DNA from: Salibaculum halophilum | Lineage (GTDB): Bacteria; Pseudomonadota; Alphaproteobacteria; Rhodobacterales; Rhodobacteraceae | NCBI RefSeq assembly: GCF_002094885.1 | Contig: NZ_MSIT01000011.1 | Span: 1 to 64,000, forward strand | Length of the DNA: 64,000 nucleotides | Direction: 5' to 3' | Part shown: one piece after another, positions 25,020-34,691 of the stretch | How positions within the stretch are numbered: position 1 is the first letter of the stretch | How the letters are laid out: every line of letters starts with the position of its first letter | Program-made: the position numbers and the translations under genes | Notes under the pieces: model-generated | What the model was told of the DNA's origin: nothing | Database searches by the model: none | The model's input: only the letters and a program-made list of their open reading frames with translations

Positions 25020-27565
25020 CCGCTCTTTTGCGCCTGTTGAGCGTCGTCGCGCTGCTGGCGGGGGCTGGTGCGGCCACCGCGCAGGTCGGCTCGCTGGTGC
25101 CCGATCCGTCGGACAGCGACCAGGCGCAGGCCGACGCGCCACCGGCCGACCCGGCGGCCGGCCTGTCGGAGGCCGAGCTGGACCAGCGCGCCGAAGCCCT
25201 GCCGCCGGTCTTCGAGGACCTCGGAGACTGGGACGATCTTGCCACCCGCGTCGAGGAGGCCCTGGCGGCCGGGCGGGTCTCGACCCAGGTGCTCGACGAC
25301 CTGCGCGGTCAGCTTGCGACATGGCGCGACCGGTTCCTGGCGCGCCAGAGCCGCAACAGCGACCGCATCGCGACCCTGCGCGAGCAGATCGCCGCCCTCG
25401 GCGAGCCCGTCGAGGACGAGGACCCGCGCGTGACCGACCGCCGCGCCACGCTGTCCGACCGGCTGCAACGGCTGCGCGCGCCGGGCCTTCTGGCGCAGGA
25501 GGCGCATGAACGCGCCGACGGTCTGATCGCCGAGATCGACGCCATTATCCGCGACCGCCAGGCCGACACCCTGCGCGAACGGGTGCAGTCCCCGGTCAAC
25601 CCGCTGGGCTGGCCCCGGACGGTGACGGCGATGGTGGACGGCTTTCGCCTGATCCGCGCCGAAACCCTGACCGAGTGGGGCAACGAGATACGGCGCCGCG
25701 CGGCGCTGGAGGCGCTGCCGTTTTCCGGGCTCTACCTGCTGGCCGGGATCGTTCTGCTGACCCGGGGGCCGCATTGGGCGGGGCGCCTGCAGGGGCGGGT
25801 CACCACCCGGTCGAAGCGCGGCCGGGGTGTCTGGCGCTTCCTGCTCTCGCTGGGGGCGGTGGTGCTGCCGTTCCTTGGTATCCTCGCGCTGGTGCGCGCG
25901 ATCGAGATGCTGGACCTCGTGGGCCGTCGTGGCGCGCTGGTGCTCGACAGCCTGCCGCTGGCCGCACTGATGCCGATCCTGGGGCACTGGATGTCGCGGA
26001 TGCTGCTCTTCCCGACAGTCGCGGGGACAGCCCCGGCGCTAGAGGTGGACGAGGACCTGCGCAGCCCCGGCGCCCGGCTTATCGTGGCCATGGGCTACGT
26101 CCTGGCGCTGACCCTTGTGCTGAGCGCCTTCATGGACGCGACCGGCTTCGATGCCGTGCCGCGCGGCGTGGTCACCTTTGCCTGCGGACTGGCGTTGGCG
26201 GCGGTGCTCTGGCGGCTTGCGCGCATCCTGCGCACCACCAATGTCGCGCCCGCGGCCGAGGCGGAGACCGACCCCGACGACGCCGACGCCACAGAGGACA
26301 CGACCCCGCACAGCTTCCGCCTGGTGGCGCGGCGCTTGCTGGCGCGGGCGCTCACGGCGCTGGCCGGGCTGGGGGTGCTGGCCGGGCTGCTGGGGTACGT
26401 CGCGGCGCTGGAACTGCTGGTGGTTCCGGCGGCGATCTCGCTCTTCGTGCTGGGGCTGCTGGTGATCCTGCAACGGCTGTCGGTGGACCTCTACACCCTG
26501 TTGTCGGGCATCGAGGACGGCGCGCAAGATGCGCTGATCCCGGTTCTGATCGGCTTCGCGCTGACGCTGTTGTCCTTGCCGGTTCTGGCGCTGGTCTGGG
26601 GCGCGCGGCGCACCGACCTGACCGAACTTCTGGCCCGCGCGCAGGAGGGCTTCGCGCTGGGCGAGACCCGCATCTCGCCCACCGATTTTTTGACCTTCGC
26701 GCTGGTCTTCGCCGCGGCCTATACCCTGACCCGGCTGCTGCAGGGGGCGCTGCGCTCCTCGATCCTGCCGCGGACCAAGCTCGACATCGGCGGGCGCAAT
26801 GCCATCGTCGCCGGCACCGGCTACGTCGGGATCGTGCTGGCCGCCATCGTGGCCATCACCACCGCCGGGATCGACCTGTCGGGTCTGGCCATCGTCGCCG
26901 GGGCGCTCTCGGTCGGGATCGGGTTCGGGTTGCAGAACATCGTCTCGAACTTCGTCTCGGGGATCATCCTGCTGATCGAACGGCCCATAAGCGAGGGCGA
27001 CTGGATCCAGGTCGGCACCGAAATGGGCTACGTGCGCGATATCTCGGTCCGCTCCACCCGGATCGAGACCTTCGACCGCACCGATGTCATCATCCCCAAC
27101 GCCGATCTTGTCAGCGGGCAGGTCACCAACTGGACCCGTGGCAACAGTGTGGGCCGCGTCATCGTGACCGTGGGCGTGGCCTATGGCACCGATCCCCGAC
27201 GCGTGGAGGAGATCCTGCTGGAGGTTGCCCGCGCGCACCCGTTGGTCACGGCCAATCCGGCCCCGGCGGTGCTGTTCCAGGGCTTCGGCGACAACAGCCT
27301 GCAATTCGAGATCCGCGCCATCCTGCGCGACGTGAACTGGGTGCTTTTCGTGAAGTCCGACATGAACCACCAGATCGCCCGGCGCTTCGCCGAAGAGGGG
27401 ATCGAGATCCCCTTCCCGCAGCGCGACCTCTGGCTGCGCAACCCCGACACGCTGCATGGCGCGGCCGTGTCGCAGGCCTCCGATGGACCGCCCGCCGGGG
27501 TGGCGCGCGCCGCCGAGCCGCCCCTTGCCCCGGACGTCGACCCCGATGCCGGAGAGGCCGGATGA
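25016..27565 (+). CDS. Large mechanosensitive channel (DUF3772 plus MscS)
   Basis: An 849-aa inner-membrane protein. Signal peptide (residues 1-22), then a periplasmic region with long helices (residues 50-200; the DUF3772 region, RRAALEALPFSGLYLLAG at its end), about eleven membrane segments, and from about residue 590 the MscS pore and beta domain: GLAIVAGALSVGIGFGLQNIVSNFVSGIILLIERPISEGDWIQVG, then IIPNADLVSGQVTNWTR. It should open under membrane tension and release solutes in hypo-osmotic shock, the counterpart of the BCCT importer upstream. It overlaps cysK and the following gene by 4 bp each, so it is part of the trg-cysK unit. Confidence 0.9.
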   Translation: MTALLRLLSVVALLAGAGAATAQVGSLVPDPSDSDQAQADAPPADPAAGLSEAELDQRAEALPPVFEDLGDWDDLATRVEEALAAGRVSTQVLDDLRGQLATWRDRFLARQSRNSDRIATLREQIAALGEPVEDEDPRVTDRRATLSDRLQRLRAPGLLAQEAHERADGLIAEIDAIIRDRQADTLRERVQSPVNPLGWPRTVTAMVDGFRLIRAETLTEWGNEIRRRAALEALPFSGLYLLAGIVLLTRGPHWAGRLQGRVTTRSKRGRGVWRFLLSLGAVVLPFLGILALVRAIEMLDLVGRRGALVLDSLPLAALMPILGHWMSRMLLFPTVAGTAPALEVDEDLRSPGARLIVAMGYVLALTLVLSAFMDATGFDAVPRGVVTFACGLALAAVLWRLARILRTTNVAPAAEAETDPDDADATEDTTPHSFRLVARRLLARALTALAGLGVLAGLLGYVAALELLVVPAAISLFVLGLLVILQRLSVDLYTLLSGIEDGAQDALIPVLIGFALTLLSLPVLALVWGARRTDLTELLARAQEGFALGETRISPTDFLTFALVFAAAYTLTRLLQGALRSSILPRTKLDIGGRNAIVAGTGYVGIVLAAIVAITTAGIDLSGLAIVAGALSVGIGFGLQNIVSNFVSGIILLIERPISEGDWIQVGTEMGYVRDISVRSTRIETFDRTDVIIPNADLVSGQVTNWTRGNSVGRVIVTVGVAYGTDPRRVEEILLEVARAHPLVTANPAPAVLFQGFGDNSLQFEIRAILRDVNWVLFVKSDMNHQIARRFAEEGIEIPFPQRDLWLRNPDTLHGAAVSQASDGPPAGVARAAEPPLAPDVDPDAGEAG

Positions 27566-28281
27566 CCAATGCCCTCTTTCGCGCCGATCCGTATCTGCGC
27601 ACCGCCGAGGCCCGGGTGACCGCCCTGACCGAAGAGGGGGGCATCGTGCTCGACCGCACGGTCTTCTACCCGGCCGGTGGCGGCCAGCCCGGCGACAGCG
27701 GGGTTCTGCGCTGGCAGGGTGGCGAGATCGAGATCGCCACGACCGTCAAGGGAAACGGAGACGACATCATCCTGGTCCCGGCCGAACCGGCCGCCCTGCC
27801 GCCCCCGGGGGCGGTGCTGAACCAGACGCTCGACTGGGACCGCCGCCACCGTCACATGCGCGTGCACACGGCGCTGCACCTGTTGTCGGTGGTCATCCCG
27901 CTGCCCGTGACCGGCGGGGCGATCACCGCCGACAAGGGGCGGCTGGATTTCGACATGCCCGATGCGCCCGGCGACCGGGAGGCGCTGCAAACAACGCTCA
28001 ACGACCTGATCGCCCGCGACTTTCCCGTTACCGAGGAATGGATCACCGAGGCCCAGCTCGACGCGCAACCTGACCTCGTCAAGACCCTGTCGGTGGCGCC
28101 GCCCCGCGGGGCCGGGACAATCCGGCTGGTGCGTATCGGGGCAGGGGAGATCACCGCCGACCTGCAACCCTGCGGCGGCACCCATGTGGCGCATACCGGC
28201 CGGATCGGCCCGGTGCGCCTCGGCAAGATCGAGAAGAAGGGCCGGCAGAACCGTCGCGTCCACCTGCACCTGTGCAACTGA
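27562..28281 (+). CDS. Alanyl-tRNA editing protein (AlaX type)
   Basis: A 239-aa freestanding editing domain related to that of alanyl-tRNA synthetase. FYPAGGGQPGDSG near residue 36, HTALHLL with His102 and His106, and CGGTH with Cys204 and His208 form the zinc-binding editing site that clears Ser or Gly from mischarged tRNA-Ala. The C-terminal end IEKKGRQNRRVHLHL is typical. It starts in the stop of the channel gene (ATGA overlap), so it is coupled to the trgAB-cysK-mscS unit. A gene for tRNA-Ser follows 74 bp later. Confidence 0.9.
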   Translation: MTNALFRADPYLRTAEARVTALTEEGGIVLDRTVFYPAGGGQPGDSGVLRWQGGEIEIATTVKGNGDDIILVPAEPAALPPPGAVLNQTLDWDRRHRHMRVHTALHLLSVVIPLPVTGGAITADKGRLDFDMPDAPGDREALQTTLNDLIARDFPVTEEWITEAQLDAQPDLVKTLSVAPPRGAGTIRLVRIGAGEITADLQPCGGTHVAHTGRIGPVRLGKIEKKGRQNRRVHLHLCN

Positions 28282-28355
28282 CAGCCCCCCGGCGCCGCGA
28301 TTAGTTTTCCCCGGGCTCTTGCATCGCCCCCGCGTTTTTGAGTATCCCCGCCAGC

Positions 28356-28445
28356 GGAGCGGTGGCCGAGTGGTCGAAGGCGCACGCCTGGAAAGTGTGT
28401 AGGCGGGAAACCGTCTCGAGGGTTCGAATCCCTTCCGCTCCGCCA
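28356..28445 (+). tRNA. tRNA-Ser, anticodon GGA
   Basis: Acceptor stem GGAGCGG (28356-28362) pairs with CCGCTCC (28435-28441), then discriminator G and an encoded CCA (28443-28445). The anticodon stem CACGC/GTGTG closes the loop CTGGAAA, which puts GGA at 28390-28392. A long variable arm and a GGTTCGAATCC T-loop fit a class II serine tRNA. It decodes UCC and UCU. Confidence 0.97.
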
Positions 28446-28540
28446 TCTCGACCGGCAGTCAACCGCGCCCGTTTTCGTTGCGAGCGATCGACTTCTATGA
28501 GATTGTCATGGTCGGCGGGTAGCGGTCGCTTTGGTGTCTC

Positions 28541-30046
28541 ATGCGTCGCGCACAAACCGATATCGTCATTGTGGGCGGTGGAATAGCCGGTCTTTCTGCG
28601 GCGGCCTACGCACGGATGAACGGATTTGACGCGACCGTATTCGAAATGGCGGATCGTCCGGGCGGTGTTTGTGCGTCATGGCAAAGGCACGGATACCTTG
28701 TAAACGGGTCCATCCACTGGCTCGCCGGGTCCGCCCCCGGGAGCGATCTGCATGATATGTGGATGGAGCTTGGCGTGCTTGACGACCATCCGCACCTGAC
28801 CCATGCAAGATTTGGCGTCTATCATGACCTCTGCGGCGTGACGCTGCACCTTTGGCGCGATCCCGACCGGCTCGAGGCGCATCTTTCAGAAATCTCGCCG
28901 CCAGATGCCGCCCTGATCGCCGAACTTTGCGCCGCGATTCGCGTCTTTCGGGACATGGACATGCCGATGGATCGTGCCTTCGAGCTTTTGTCCCTAGCCG
29001 ACTGGATCGGGATATTCGCGCGCAACATGCCGATGATCATGGCGCATCGCAGGTTCAGCACGGTGTCGCTGAGGGACTTTGCGCAGCGCCTCCAGCACCC
29101 GGCCTTGCGCGGCATGCTGGAGCATTTCTGGCATGCGGACATGTCGATGCAGTTTTTCCTGATGCAGATGGGCTTTGCGGCCAAGGGAACAGCTGCTTAC
29201 CCGTTGGGCGGCTCCGGCCCCTTCATCGATCGCCTTGTCGCGCGTGCGGAGCAATCGGGCACGACCCTTGTCACCGGAGCGCGCGTGGCATCCGTGATCA
29301 CCGACGCTGGACGCGCCTGCGGTGTCATGCTCGAGGATGGCCAAAGGATCGAGGCGCGGCACGTGATCGCGGCCTGCGACGCCGAGACCGTCTTCTCCAG
29401 GCTCCTTGCCGATCAGCCATCGCTTCGCCCGAGCGAGCTCGATGCGCTGGACCGGTTCCCGCCCCTTTGCTATTTCTCGGGCGGGGTCACCCATGAGTTC
29501 GGGGACATCCCGTCGAGCATGATGGGGCATAACATTGCCCTTCATCCGCCATTGGACATGGGACCGACGCGCCACACACGCGCCACCGTGCAGATCTACA
29601 CTTTCGACAAGACCGTCTCGCCAGAGAGCGGCACGTTGCTCACGGCGATGCTCGAAAGTGACTATGACTGGTGGAAAGAGCTGCGACGCGGCGGCGCCGA
29701 ACGCTATGATGCCGAACGCGGCCGGGTTGCCGAGCAGATCATCGCGGCGCTCGACCATCTCTATCCCGGCCTTGCGGGCTCGGTTGTCTTCAGCGACCTC
29801 GCGACCCCGCTGACGTTCGAGCGCTACACGGGCAATCACCGGGGCGCTTACGAGGGCTGGCTGCCGACACCTGCGGCCGCACAGGTGAAACTTCCGACGC
29901 ATTTCAAGGAGATCGAGAACTTCTGGATGGCCGGGCACTGGGTCGCTCCCGGTGGCGGCATGCCACCGGCCGCATATACCGGCCGCAATGCGATCCAGCT
30001 CATCTGCGCCCAAGAGGGGCGACGCTTCCGGGTGAGCCGTCCGTGA
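28541..30046 (+). CDS. CrtI/retinol-saturase-like FAD-dependent oxidoreductase (501 aa)
   Basis: [35 protein letters not shown] at the N-terminus is the dinucleotide-binding fold of the phytoene desaturase family. [25 protein letters not shown] near residue 217 and the C-terminal [26 protein letters not shown] complete the FAD site. Such enzymes desaturate, isomerise or reduce carotenoid or retinoid chains and similar lipids. No carotenoid genes are near, so the substrate is open. Codon use is less GC-biased than that of the flanking genes, and it sits just after a tRNA gene, which hints at acquisition. It overlaps the next small gene by 4 bp. Confidence 0.8.
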   Translation: MRRAQTDIVIVGGGIAGLSAAAYARMNGFDATVFEMADRPGGVCASWQRHGYLVNGSIHWLAGSAPGSDLHDMWMELGVLDDHPHLTHARFGVYHDLCGVTLHLWRDPDRLEAHLSEISPPDAALIAELCAAIRVFRDMDMPMDRAFELLSLADWIGIFARNMPMIMAHRRFSTVSLRDFAQRLQHPALRGMLEHFWHADMSMQFFLMQMGFAAKGTAAYPLGGSGPFIDRLVARAEQSGTTLVTGARVASVITDAGRACGVMLEDGQRIEARHVIAACDAETVFSRLLADQPSLRPSELDALDRFPPLCYFSGGVTHEFGDIPSSMMGHNIALHPPLDMGPTRHTRATVQIYTFDKTVSPESGTLLTAMLESDYDWWKELRRGGAERYDAERGRVAEQIIAALDHLYPGLAGSVVFSDLATPLTFERYTGNHRGAYEGWLPTPAAAQVKLPTHFKEIENFWMAGHWVAPGGGMPPAAYTGRNAIQLICAQEGRRFRVSRP

Positions 30047-30228
30047 TGCATGGGCGGAGGTGGATCACATGGGCCATCAAGCGCCTGGTGGTTCCAATCA
30101 CATGGTTCGCGAGCATGGTCTTCGTTGTCGGGCCCTCTACAGGGTCTCTTGTCGCCGAATTCCTGATCGGGGCGTCAATACTGGCCGGTTGGGCCATCGT
30201 TGCCGATTTTCCGAAGCCGCCAAAGTAG
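30043..30228 (+). CDS. Small membrane protein coupled to the oxidoreductase (61 aa)
   Basis: The ATG at 30043 lies in the last codons of the oxidoreductase gene (4-bp overlap). The peptide has two hydrophobic stretches, about residues 17-29 and 36-55, and a basic N-terminus, so it should lie in the membrane. I do not recognise it. Overlap with the upstream gene and the same direction argue that it is translated; the low-GC surroundings argue for caution. It might anchor or assist the oxidoreductase. Confidence 0.5.
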   Translation: MMHGRRWITWAIKRLVVPITWFASMVFVVGPSTGSLVAEFLIGASILAGWAIVADFPKPPK

Positions 30229-30724
30229 CGGGCCCATCCAAGCGGTGGTGCCACATATGAAGTCGCCCCAACTCCAGCCGCGAAGGGCGTAGCATACAAG
30301 GCACCGGATCAACCGTCGGAGAACGTCCGATTCCGGCCCCGTATCCATAACCAGCTTGGGTAATGGATAATAGGGCACCAAATCTATGCCGCCCCATCAA
30401 CGAGTCATGCGATTTACAGGGCTTTGAGGCGTCGATTTCCGGTTTTGAAGCCGTCACTTTGGAATGAGGACAGCCGGGCGGTTTCGGGGCTTCGGACAAA
30501 TCCATTGTCAGAGCCAGAGAATGACAGCCCTGACGGGCGTGAGGGCAAAGACGACTGCCGCCGGGCAGAGGTGGTGGCGGCTGACGAGGGGCCGCCTGTC
30601 TCCTCGCAGGTTGACCACCGGGACCGGGCGTGACCCCGCCCCACTGCCGGGAGGAGACGCCGGCAATGTCGATCGCGGTCAGACCCGCCAGGCGCGGTTC
30701 GCGCGCGGCAAGCCTGGCACGCCG
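30229..30724. other. About 0.5 kb without a recognisable gene
   Basis: The stretch is less GC-rich than the core (roughly mid-fifties per cent at its left end). Open frames on both strands are short and have no family-like motif. I see no repeat of the tRNA-Ser end, no transposase remnant and no structured RNA I can name. It may be the decayed right end of a small insertion next to tRNA-Ser. Confidence 0.4.
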
Positions 30725-30752
30725 AAAGGCGCAAGGTTTCCCTTGCGCCTTT
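30725..30752 (-). terminator. Strong intrinsic terminator of the iron binding-protein gene
   Basis: AAAGGCGCAAGG (30725-30736) and CCTTGCGCCTTT (30741-30752) are perfect complements around a four-base loop, GAAA on the minus strand. It lies 48 bp after the stop of the gene at 30800 and may work in both directions. Confidence 0.85.
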
Positions 30753-30799
30753 GCCTGTCGGCCGGGTGGTCGCGTGGCCATGCCCGCGCCGTGACGGGA

Positions 30800-31819
30800 T
30801 CACTCCCAGCCGGCCTCGTTGAGCAGCATCTGCGCCGCGGGGATGTTGTCGGCGATGACCGCGGCATCCAGGTCGTCGGGCTTGAAGAAGCCCAGTTCGG
30901 CCACCGACGGGCTGAGCGCGACGCCGGGCACGGCCGGGTATTCGTCGTTGCCCGCCGAGAAGTATTCCTGCGCCTGGTCGGAGGCGAGGTATTCAAGGAA
31001 GCGCACGGCGTTGTCGGGGTTCGGCGCATTGGCCGCGACGCCGCCGCCCGACAGGTTCATATGCGCGCCGGTGCTGTCCTGATTGGGAAAGACCCAGCCG
31101 ATCATGTCGCGGCTGTCGGACAGGCCGTCCACATCCTTGCGGATCGCGCGGGCGAAGTAATAAGTGTTCGCCACGGCGATGTCGCACTCGCCCGAAACGA
31201 TGCCGCGCAACTGGTCGGTATCGCCGCCCTGCGGGTCGCGGGCAAAGTTGGAGACGACGGCCTCGGCCCAGTCCAGCGTGGCCTCTTCGCCGAGATGCGC
31301 GATCAGCGCCCCGGTGAGCGTCTGGTTGTAGACGTTCGAGGAGGAGCGGATGCAGACCTGATTCTCGTAGGCCGGATCGGCGAGGTCCTGGTAGGTCGCC
31401 GGCGGGGTGTCCACGTCGTTCTCGTCATAAAAGATGATGCGCGAGCGCTGCGAGAAGCCGAACCACTGGTTCTCGTCATCCTGCGCGTAGGCGGGCACGC
31501 GCGCTTCGAGGACCTCGGACTCGACGGTCTGGAACAGGCCCGCGTCTTTGGCGCGTTCGAGCCGCGAGGTATCGACGGTCAGGAAGACGTCGGCGGGGCT
31601 GTTGTCGCCCTCGGCCTCCATGCGGGCGATCAACTCGTCGGCATTGCCCTCGATGCGGTTGATGGTGATGCCCGTCATCTCGGTGAAGTCGGAGTAGAGC
31701 CGTTCGTCGGTGTCGTAGTGGCGCGACGAGTAGAGGTTGAGCTCGCCCTGGGCAAAGGCCGGCACCGCCATCGTAGCGGCCAGGGCGGTCGTCAGCAGGC
31801 GGCTGCGAATCGAAGTCAT
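30800..31819 (-). CDS. Ferric-iron ABC transporter periplasmic binding protein
   Basis: After a signal peptide (residues 1-24, ending AFA) the mature protein begins QGELNLYSSRHYDTDERLYSDFTEMTGITINRIEG, the FbpA/FutA pattern. NTYYFARAIRKD near residue 210 carries the Tyr pair that binds Fe(III), and RHY near the start gives another ligand. Length 339 aa is normal. The ATG at 31819 follows GAGGAGA; the in-frame upstream start at 31864 would precede the signal peptide. It is transcribed after the permease gene but has its own promoter and a strong terminator. No ATPase gene is adjacent. Confidence 0.9.
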   Translation of the reverse strand: MTSIRSRLLTTALAATMAVPAFAQGELNLYSSRHYDTDERLYSDFTEMTGITINRIEGNADELIARMEAEGDNSPADVFLTVDTSRLERAKDAGLFQTVESEVLEARVPAYAQDDENQWFGFSQRSRIIFYDENDVDTPPATYQDLADPAYENQVCIRSSSNVYNQTLTGALIAHLGEEATLDWAEAVVSNFARDPQGGDTDQLRGIVSGECDIAVANTYYFARAIRKDVDGLSDSRDMIGWVFPNQDSTGAHMNLSGGGVAANAPNPDNAVRFLEYLASDQAQEYFSAGNDEYPAVPGVALSPSVAELGFFKPDDLDAAVIADNIPAAQMLLNEAGWE

Positions 31820-31852
31820 CAGAGTCTCCTCGGTTTGGTTGACTGTTTTTAT

Positions 31853-31880
31853 CGGATACCGCATGTGACGCGGCTGTCAA
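31853..31880 (-). promoter_or_regulatory. Promoter of the iron binding-protein gene
   Basis: Minus strand TTGACA at 31880-31875, a 16-bp spacer, then TATCCG at 31858-31853, about 34 bp before the ATG. AT-rich sequence directly upstream (TTTTAGTCGGAAAT) is where an iron regulator such as Irr or RirA could bind, but I see no clear consensus. Confidence 0.6.
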
Positions 31881-31960
31881 GGATTTCCGACTAAAATGAT
31901 CGGCAATAGCCACCACGCAGGCGGCGACGCGCGGTGGCAGTCCGTCGATCGGAGGGTTTG

Positions 31961-33598
31961 TCAGGTGGCAGCGACGCTGGTGCGGCGCCATTCGGCGACC
32001 TGCGCGCAGAGCAGGATCACCGGGATCAGGCCCAGCCCGGCGATGATCAGGCTGGGCACCGCGGCGCCGGTCAGCCGTTCGTCCGAGGCCAGCCGGAAAG
32101 CCTGCACCGCCAGCGTGTCGTGGTCGAAGGGCCGCAGGATCAGCGTGGCGGGCAGTTCCTTCACCGTGTCCACGAAGACGATCAGCAGCGCGGTCAGCAG
32201 GCTGGGTCGCAAGATCGGCAGATGGACCGACCGCACCGTGCCGGTGGCGCTGCGCCCCAGCACCCGGGCGGCGGCGTCGACATTGGGCGTGACCGTGGCC
32301 AGCCCGCTGTCGTAGGCACCGATGGCCGCGGCGAGGAACCGGATCATGTAGGCCGCGACCATCAGCCAGATCGACCCGGTGATCAGCAGCCCGGTGGAGA
32401 CGTCGAACCAGGCCTCCATCCGGGCGTCCAGCCAGTTGTCGAACCCCGCGAAGGGCACCAGAAGGCCGACCGCGATCACCCCGCCGGGCACCGCGTATCC
32501 CAGCCGTCCGACGTAGAGCGCGGCCGTCGAGACGCGGTTGGGGTGAACCCGCCGGAAGGTGCCGATGACGACCGCGGCCGAGACCGTGACGATGGCCGCG
32601 ACACTCGCCAGTTTGAGGGTGTTGTGCAGGAACTCCAGGTAGCGCGGGCTGAAGATGTCCTGCTCCGAGCGCAGCCCCATGGCAAACAGGGCGATGGTGG
32701 GCACAACGACCCCCAGCAGCACCGGAAAGCCGCAAACCGCCTGCGCCGCCAACGCCCGGCCCCCTGACAGCGGCGTGCGCGAAAACGGGGCCTGCCGCCC
32801 CTTGAGGGCGTAGGAGGCCGCGCCGCGGTTCTTCTGCTCCAGCACGGCCAGCAGCAAGGCGAAGGCCAACAGCCCGATGGCCAACTGCGCCGCCGCCGCC
32901 CGGTCGGCGAGGGAAAACCAGCTGGTGTAGATGCCGGTGGCAAAGGTCTGCACCCCGAAATGCGCCACGGTGCCGAAATCGGCGATGGTTTCCATGACGA
33001 CCAGCAGCGCGCCGGCGGCGATGGCCGGGCGGGCCATGGGCAGGGCCACGCGGAAGAAGGCCCCGGTGCCGGAGGCCCCCAGCGAGCGCGCGGCGTAATA
33101 GGGCGCCCGGGCCTGCAGCCGGAACGCCGCGCGGGCCAGCAGGTAGACGTAAGGATAGAGCACCAGCGTCAGCATCATGGCCGCCCCGCCGACCGAGCGC
33201 ACCTCGGGGAACCAGTAGGCGCGCGGGCCCCAGCCCGTCACGTCACGCAACAGGGTCTGCACGATGCCGGGATGGTCCAGGATATGCGTGTAGGCATAGG
33301 CCAGCACATAGGCCGGAAAGGCCAGCGGCACCACAAGTGCCACTTCCAGCCAGCGGCGGCCGCGGAACTCGGTCGTGACCACCAGCCAGGCCGTTACCGC
33401 GCCCAGCACGATGCTGCCCGACCCCACCAGCGCGACCAGCACCAGTGTTGTCCAAGTATAGCGCCACAGCACGGTCTCGGCGAGGTGGCGCAGGGTGTCG
33501 AGGTTGCCCAGCAGCGCGGCGGCGACCACGCCGCCGATTGGCAGCAGGCAGATCGCCGCCACCAGGAGCGCCACGCCGGAAATGAAATGCCTGTCCAT
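31961..33598 (-). CDS. Ferric-iron ABC transporter permease, fused two-domain type (545 aa)
   Basis: Twelve or so membrane segments form two permease halves. The EAA-type loops are at ARSLGASGTGAFFRVALPMARPAIAAG (about residue 170) and AARVLGRSATGTVRSVHLPILRPSLL (about 435), where the ATPase docks. This double arrangement is the FbpB/SfuB type for Fe(III). It is transcribed toward the binding-protein gene with 141 bp between. The missing ATPase must be encoded elsewhere or shared. A divergent ABC-2 exporter starts 173 bp away, so promoters for both lie in 33599-33770. Confidence 0.9.
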   Translation of the reverse strand: MDRHFISGVALLVAAICLLPIGGVVAAALLGNLDTLRHLAETVLWRYTWTTLVLVALVGSGSIVLGAVTAWLVVTTEFRGRRWLEVALVVPLAFPAYVLAYAYTHILDHPGIVQTLLRDVTGWGPRAYWFPEVRSVGGAAMMLTLVLYPYVYLLARAAFRLQARAPYYAARSLGASGTGAFFRVALPMARPAIAAGALLVVMETIADFGTVAHFGVQTFATGIYTSWFSLADRAAAAQLAIGLLAFALLLAVLEQKNRGAASYALKGRQAPFSRTPLSGGRALAAQAVCGFPVLLGVVVPTIALFAMGLRSEQDIFSPRYLEFLHNTLKLASVAAIVTVSAAVVIGTFRRVHPNRVSTAALYVGRLGYAVPGGVIAVGLLVPFAGFDNWLDARMEAWFDVSTGLLITGSIWLMVAAYMIRFLAAAIGAYDSGLATVTPNVDAAARVLGRSATGTVRSVHLPILRPSLLTALLIVFVDTVKELPATLILRPFDHDTLAVQAFRLASDERLTGAAVPSLIIAGLGLIPVILLCAQVAEWRRTSVAAT

Positions 33599-33770
33599 CG
33601 GTGCGGGTATCCCAAGGCTCGCTCGCGCCGGTATCTAGCGCGGATGGCGGGCGGGTGACAGGCCCGAATCTGCCGGACAGCGGCAAGGGCGTCCGTGCAT
33701 CTGCGCAGGCCCCCGTCTCGCTTTTCCTTACGCGCAGGGCGGGCTACTGTTCACGACAAAGGGAGCAGTG

Positions 33771-34691
33771 ATGACCGATATCGTTCAAGTTCAGGACCTC
33801 AGGAAAAGCTACGACAACGGGTTCGAGGCCCTTGCAGGTGTCGACCTGACCATTCGCGAGGGCGAGATCATCGCCCTGCTCGGCCCCAACGGGGCGGGAA
33901 AAACGACGCTGATCTCGACGATCTGCGGGATCACGCAGCCGACCTCGGGCACCGTCACCGTGGGTGGCCACGACATCCTGCGCGATTATCGCAACGCCCG
34001 CGCCATGGTCGGGCTGGTGCCGCAGGAAACCCATGTCGAATCCTTCGAAAAGGTCGTGAAGACGGTGCAGTTCTCGCGCGGGCTCTTCGGCAAGCCGCGC
34101 GATGATGCCAGGGTAGAGGAAGTGCTGCGCAGCCTCTCGCTCTGGGAAAAGCGGGACAACAAGCTCATGCAGCTGTCGGGCGGCATGAAGCGGCGGGTCC
34201 TGATCGCCAAGGCGCTGGCCCACGAGCCGCGCGTGCTGTTCCTTGACGAGCCCACGGCCGGGGTCGACGTGGAATTGCGCCGCGACATGTGGGAGCTTGT
34301 CCGCGGCCTCAAGCAGCAGGGTGTGACCATCATCCTGACGACCCATTACATCGAGGAAGCCGAGGCCATGGCCGACCGCATCGGCGTCATCAACAAGGGT
34401 CAGATCCTGCTGGTCGAGGAAAAGGACGCGCTGATGCGCCGCATGGGGCGCAAGACGATCCAGATCGAGCTGGCCGACCCCGTCACCGAAGTGCCCGCGG
34501 CGCTGGCGCATCTGCCGCTGAGCGTCGACAACGGGCGCCTCGTCTATTCCTACGACAGCCACTCCGACAAGACCGGCATCACCGGCCTGCTCAACGAAAT
34601 CCGCGATGCGGGGCTGCACATGACCGACCTGCAGACCCGGCAAAGCTCGCTCGAGGAAATCTTCGTCAGCCTCGTGAAGGAGGACGCATGA
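33771..34691 (+). CDS. ABC-2 type exporter, ATPase subunit
   Basis: [15 protein letters not shown] near residue 36 is Walker [19 protein letters not shown] near 135 is the ABC signature; [13 protein letters not shown] near 157 is Walker B with the D-loop; [14 protein letters not shown] gives the switch His. The C-terminal extension is like that of DrrA/NodI-type export ATPases. ATG at 33771 is preferred over a GTG one codon earlier because GGGAG precedes it. It overlaps the permease gene by 4 bp. Exported compound unknown: a lipid, drug or polysaccharide is possible. Confidence 0.9.
   Translation: MTDIVQVQDLRKSYDNGFEALAGVDLTIREGEIIALLGPNGAGKTTLISTICGITQPTSGTVTVGGHDILRDYRNARAMVGLVPQETHVESFEKVVKTVQFSRGLFGKPRDDARVEEVLRSLSLWEKRDNKLMQLSGGMKRRVLIAKALAHEPRVLFLDEPTAGVDVELRRDMWELVRGLKQQGVTIILTTHYIEEAEAMADRIGVINKGQILLVEEKDALMRRMGRKTIQIELADPVTEVPAALAHLPLSVDNGRLVYSYDSHSDKTGITGLLNEIRDAGLHMTDLQTRQSSLEEIFVSLVKEDA

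Noticed and set aside
25675-28281. 868-codon open frame on the plus strand
   Set aside because: Most of it is a shadow of the mechanosensitive channel gene in another phase, made possible by high GC. Only the last 240 codons (27562-28281, AlaX) are real.
30175-30781. Minus-strand frames after the CrtI-like gene
   Set aside because: The 68- and 214-codon frames lack motifs and good starts, and the first overlaps the small membrane protein gene.
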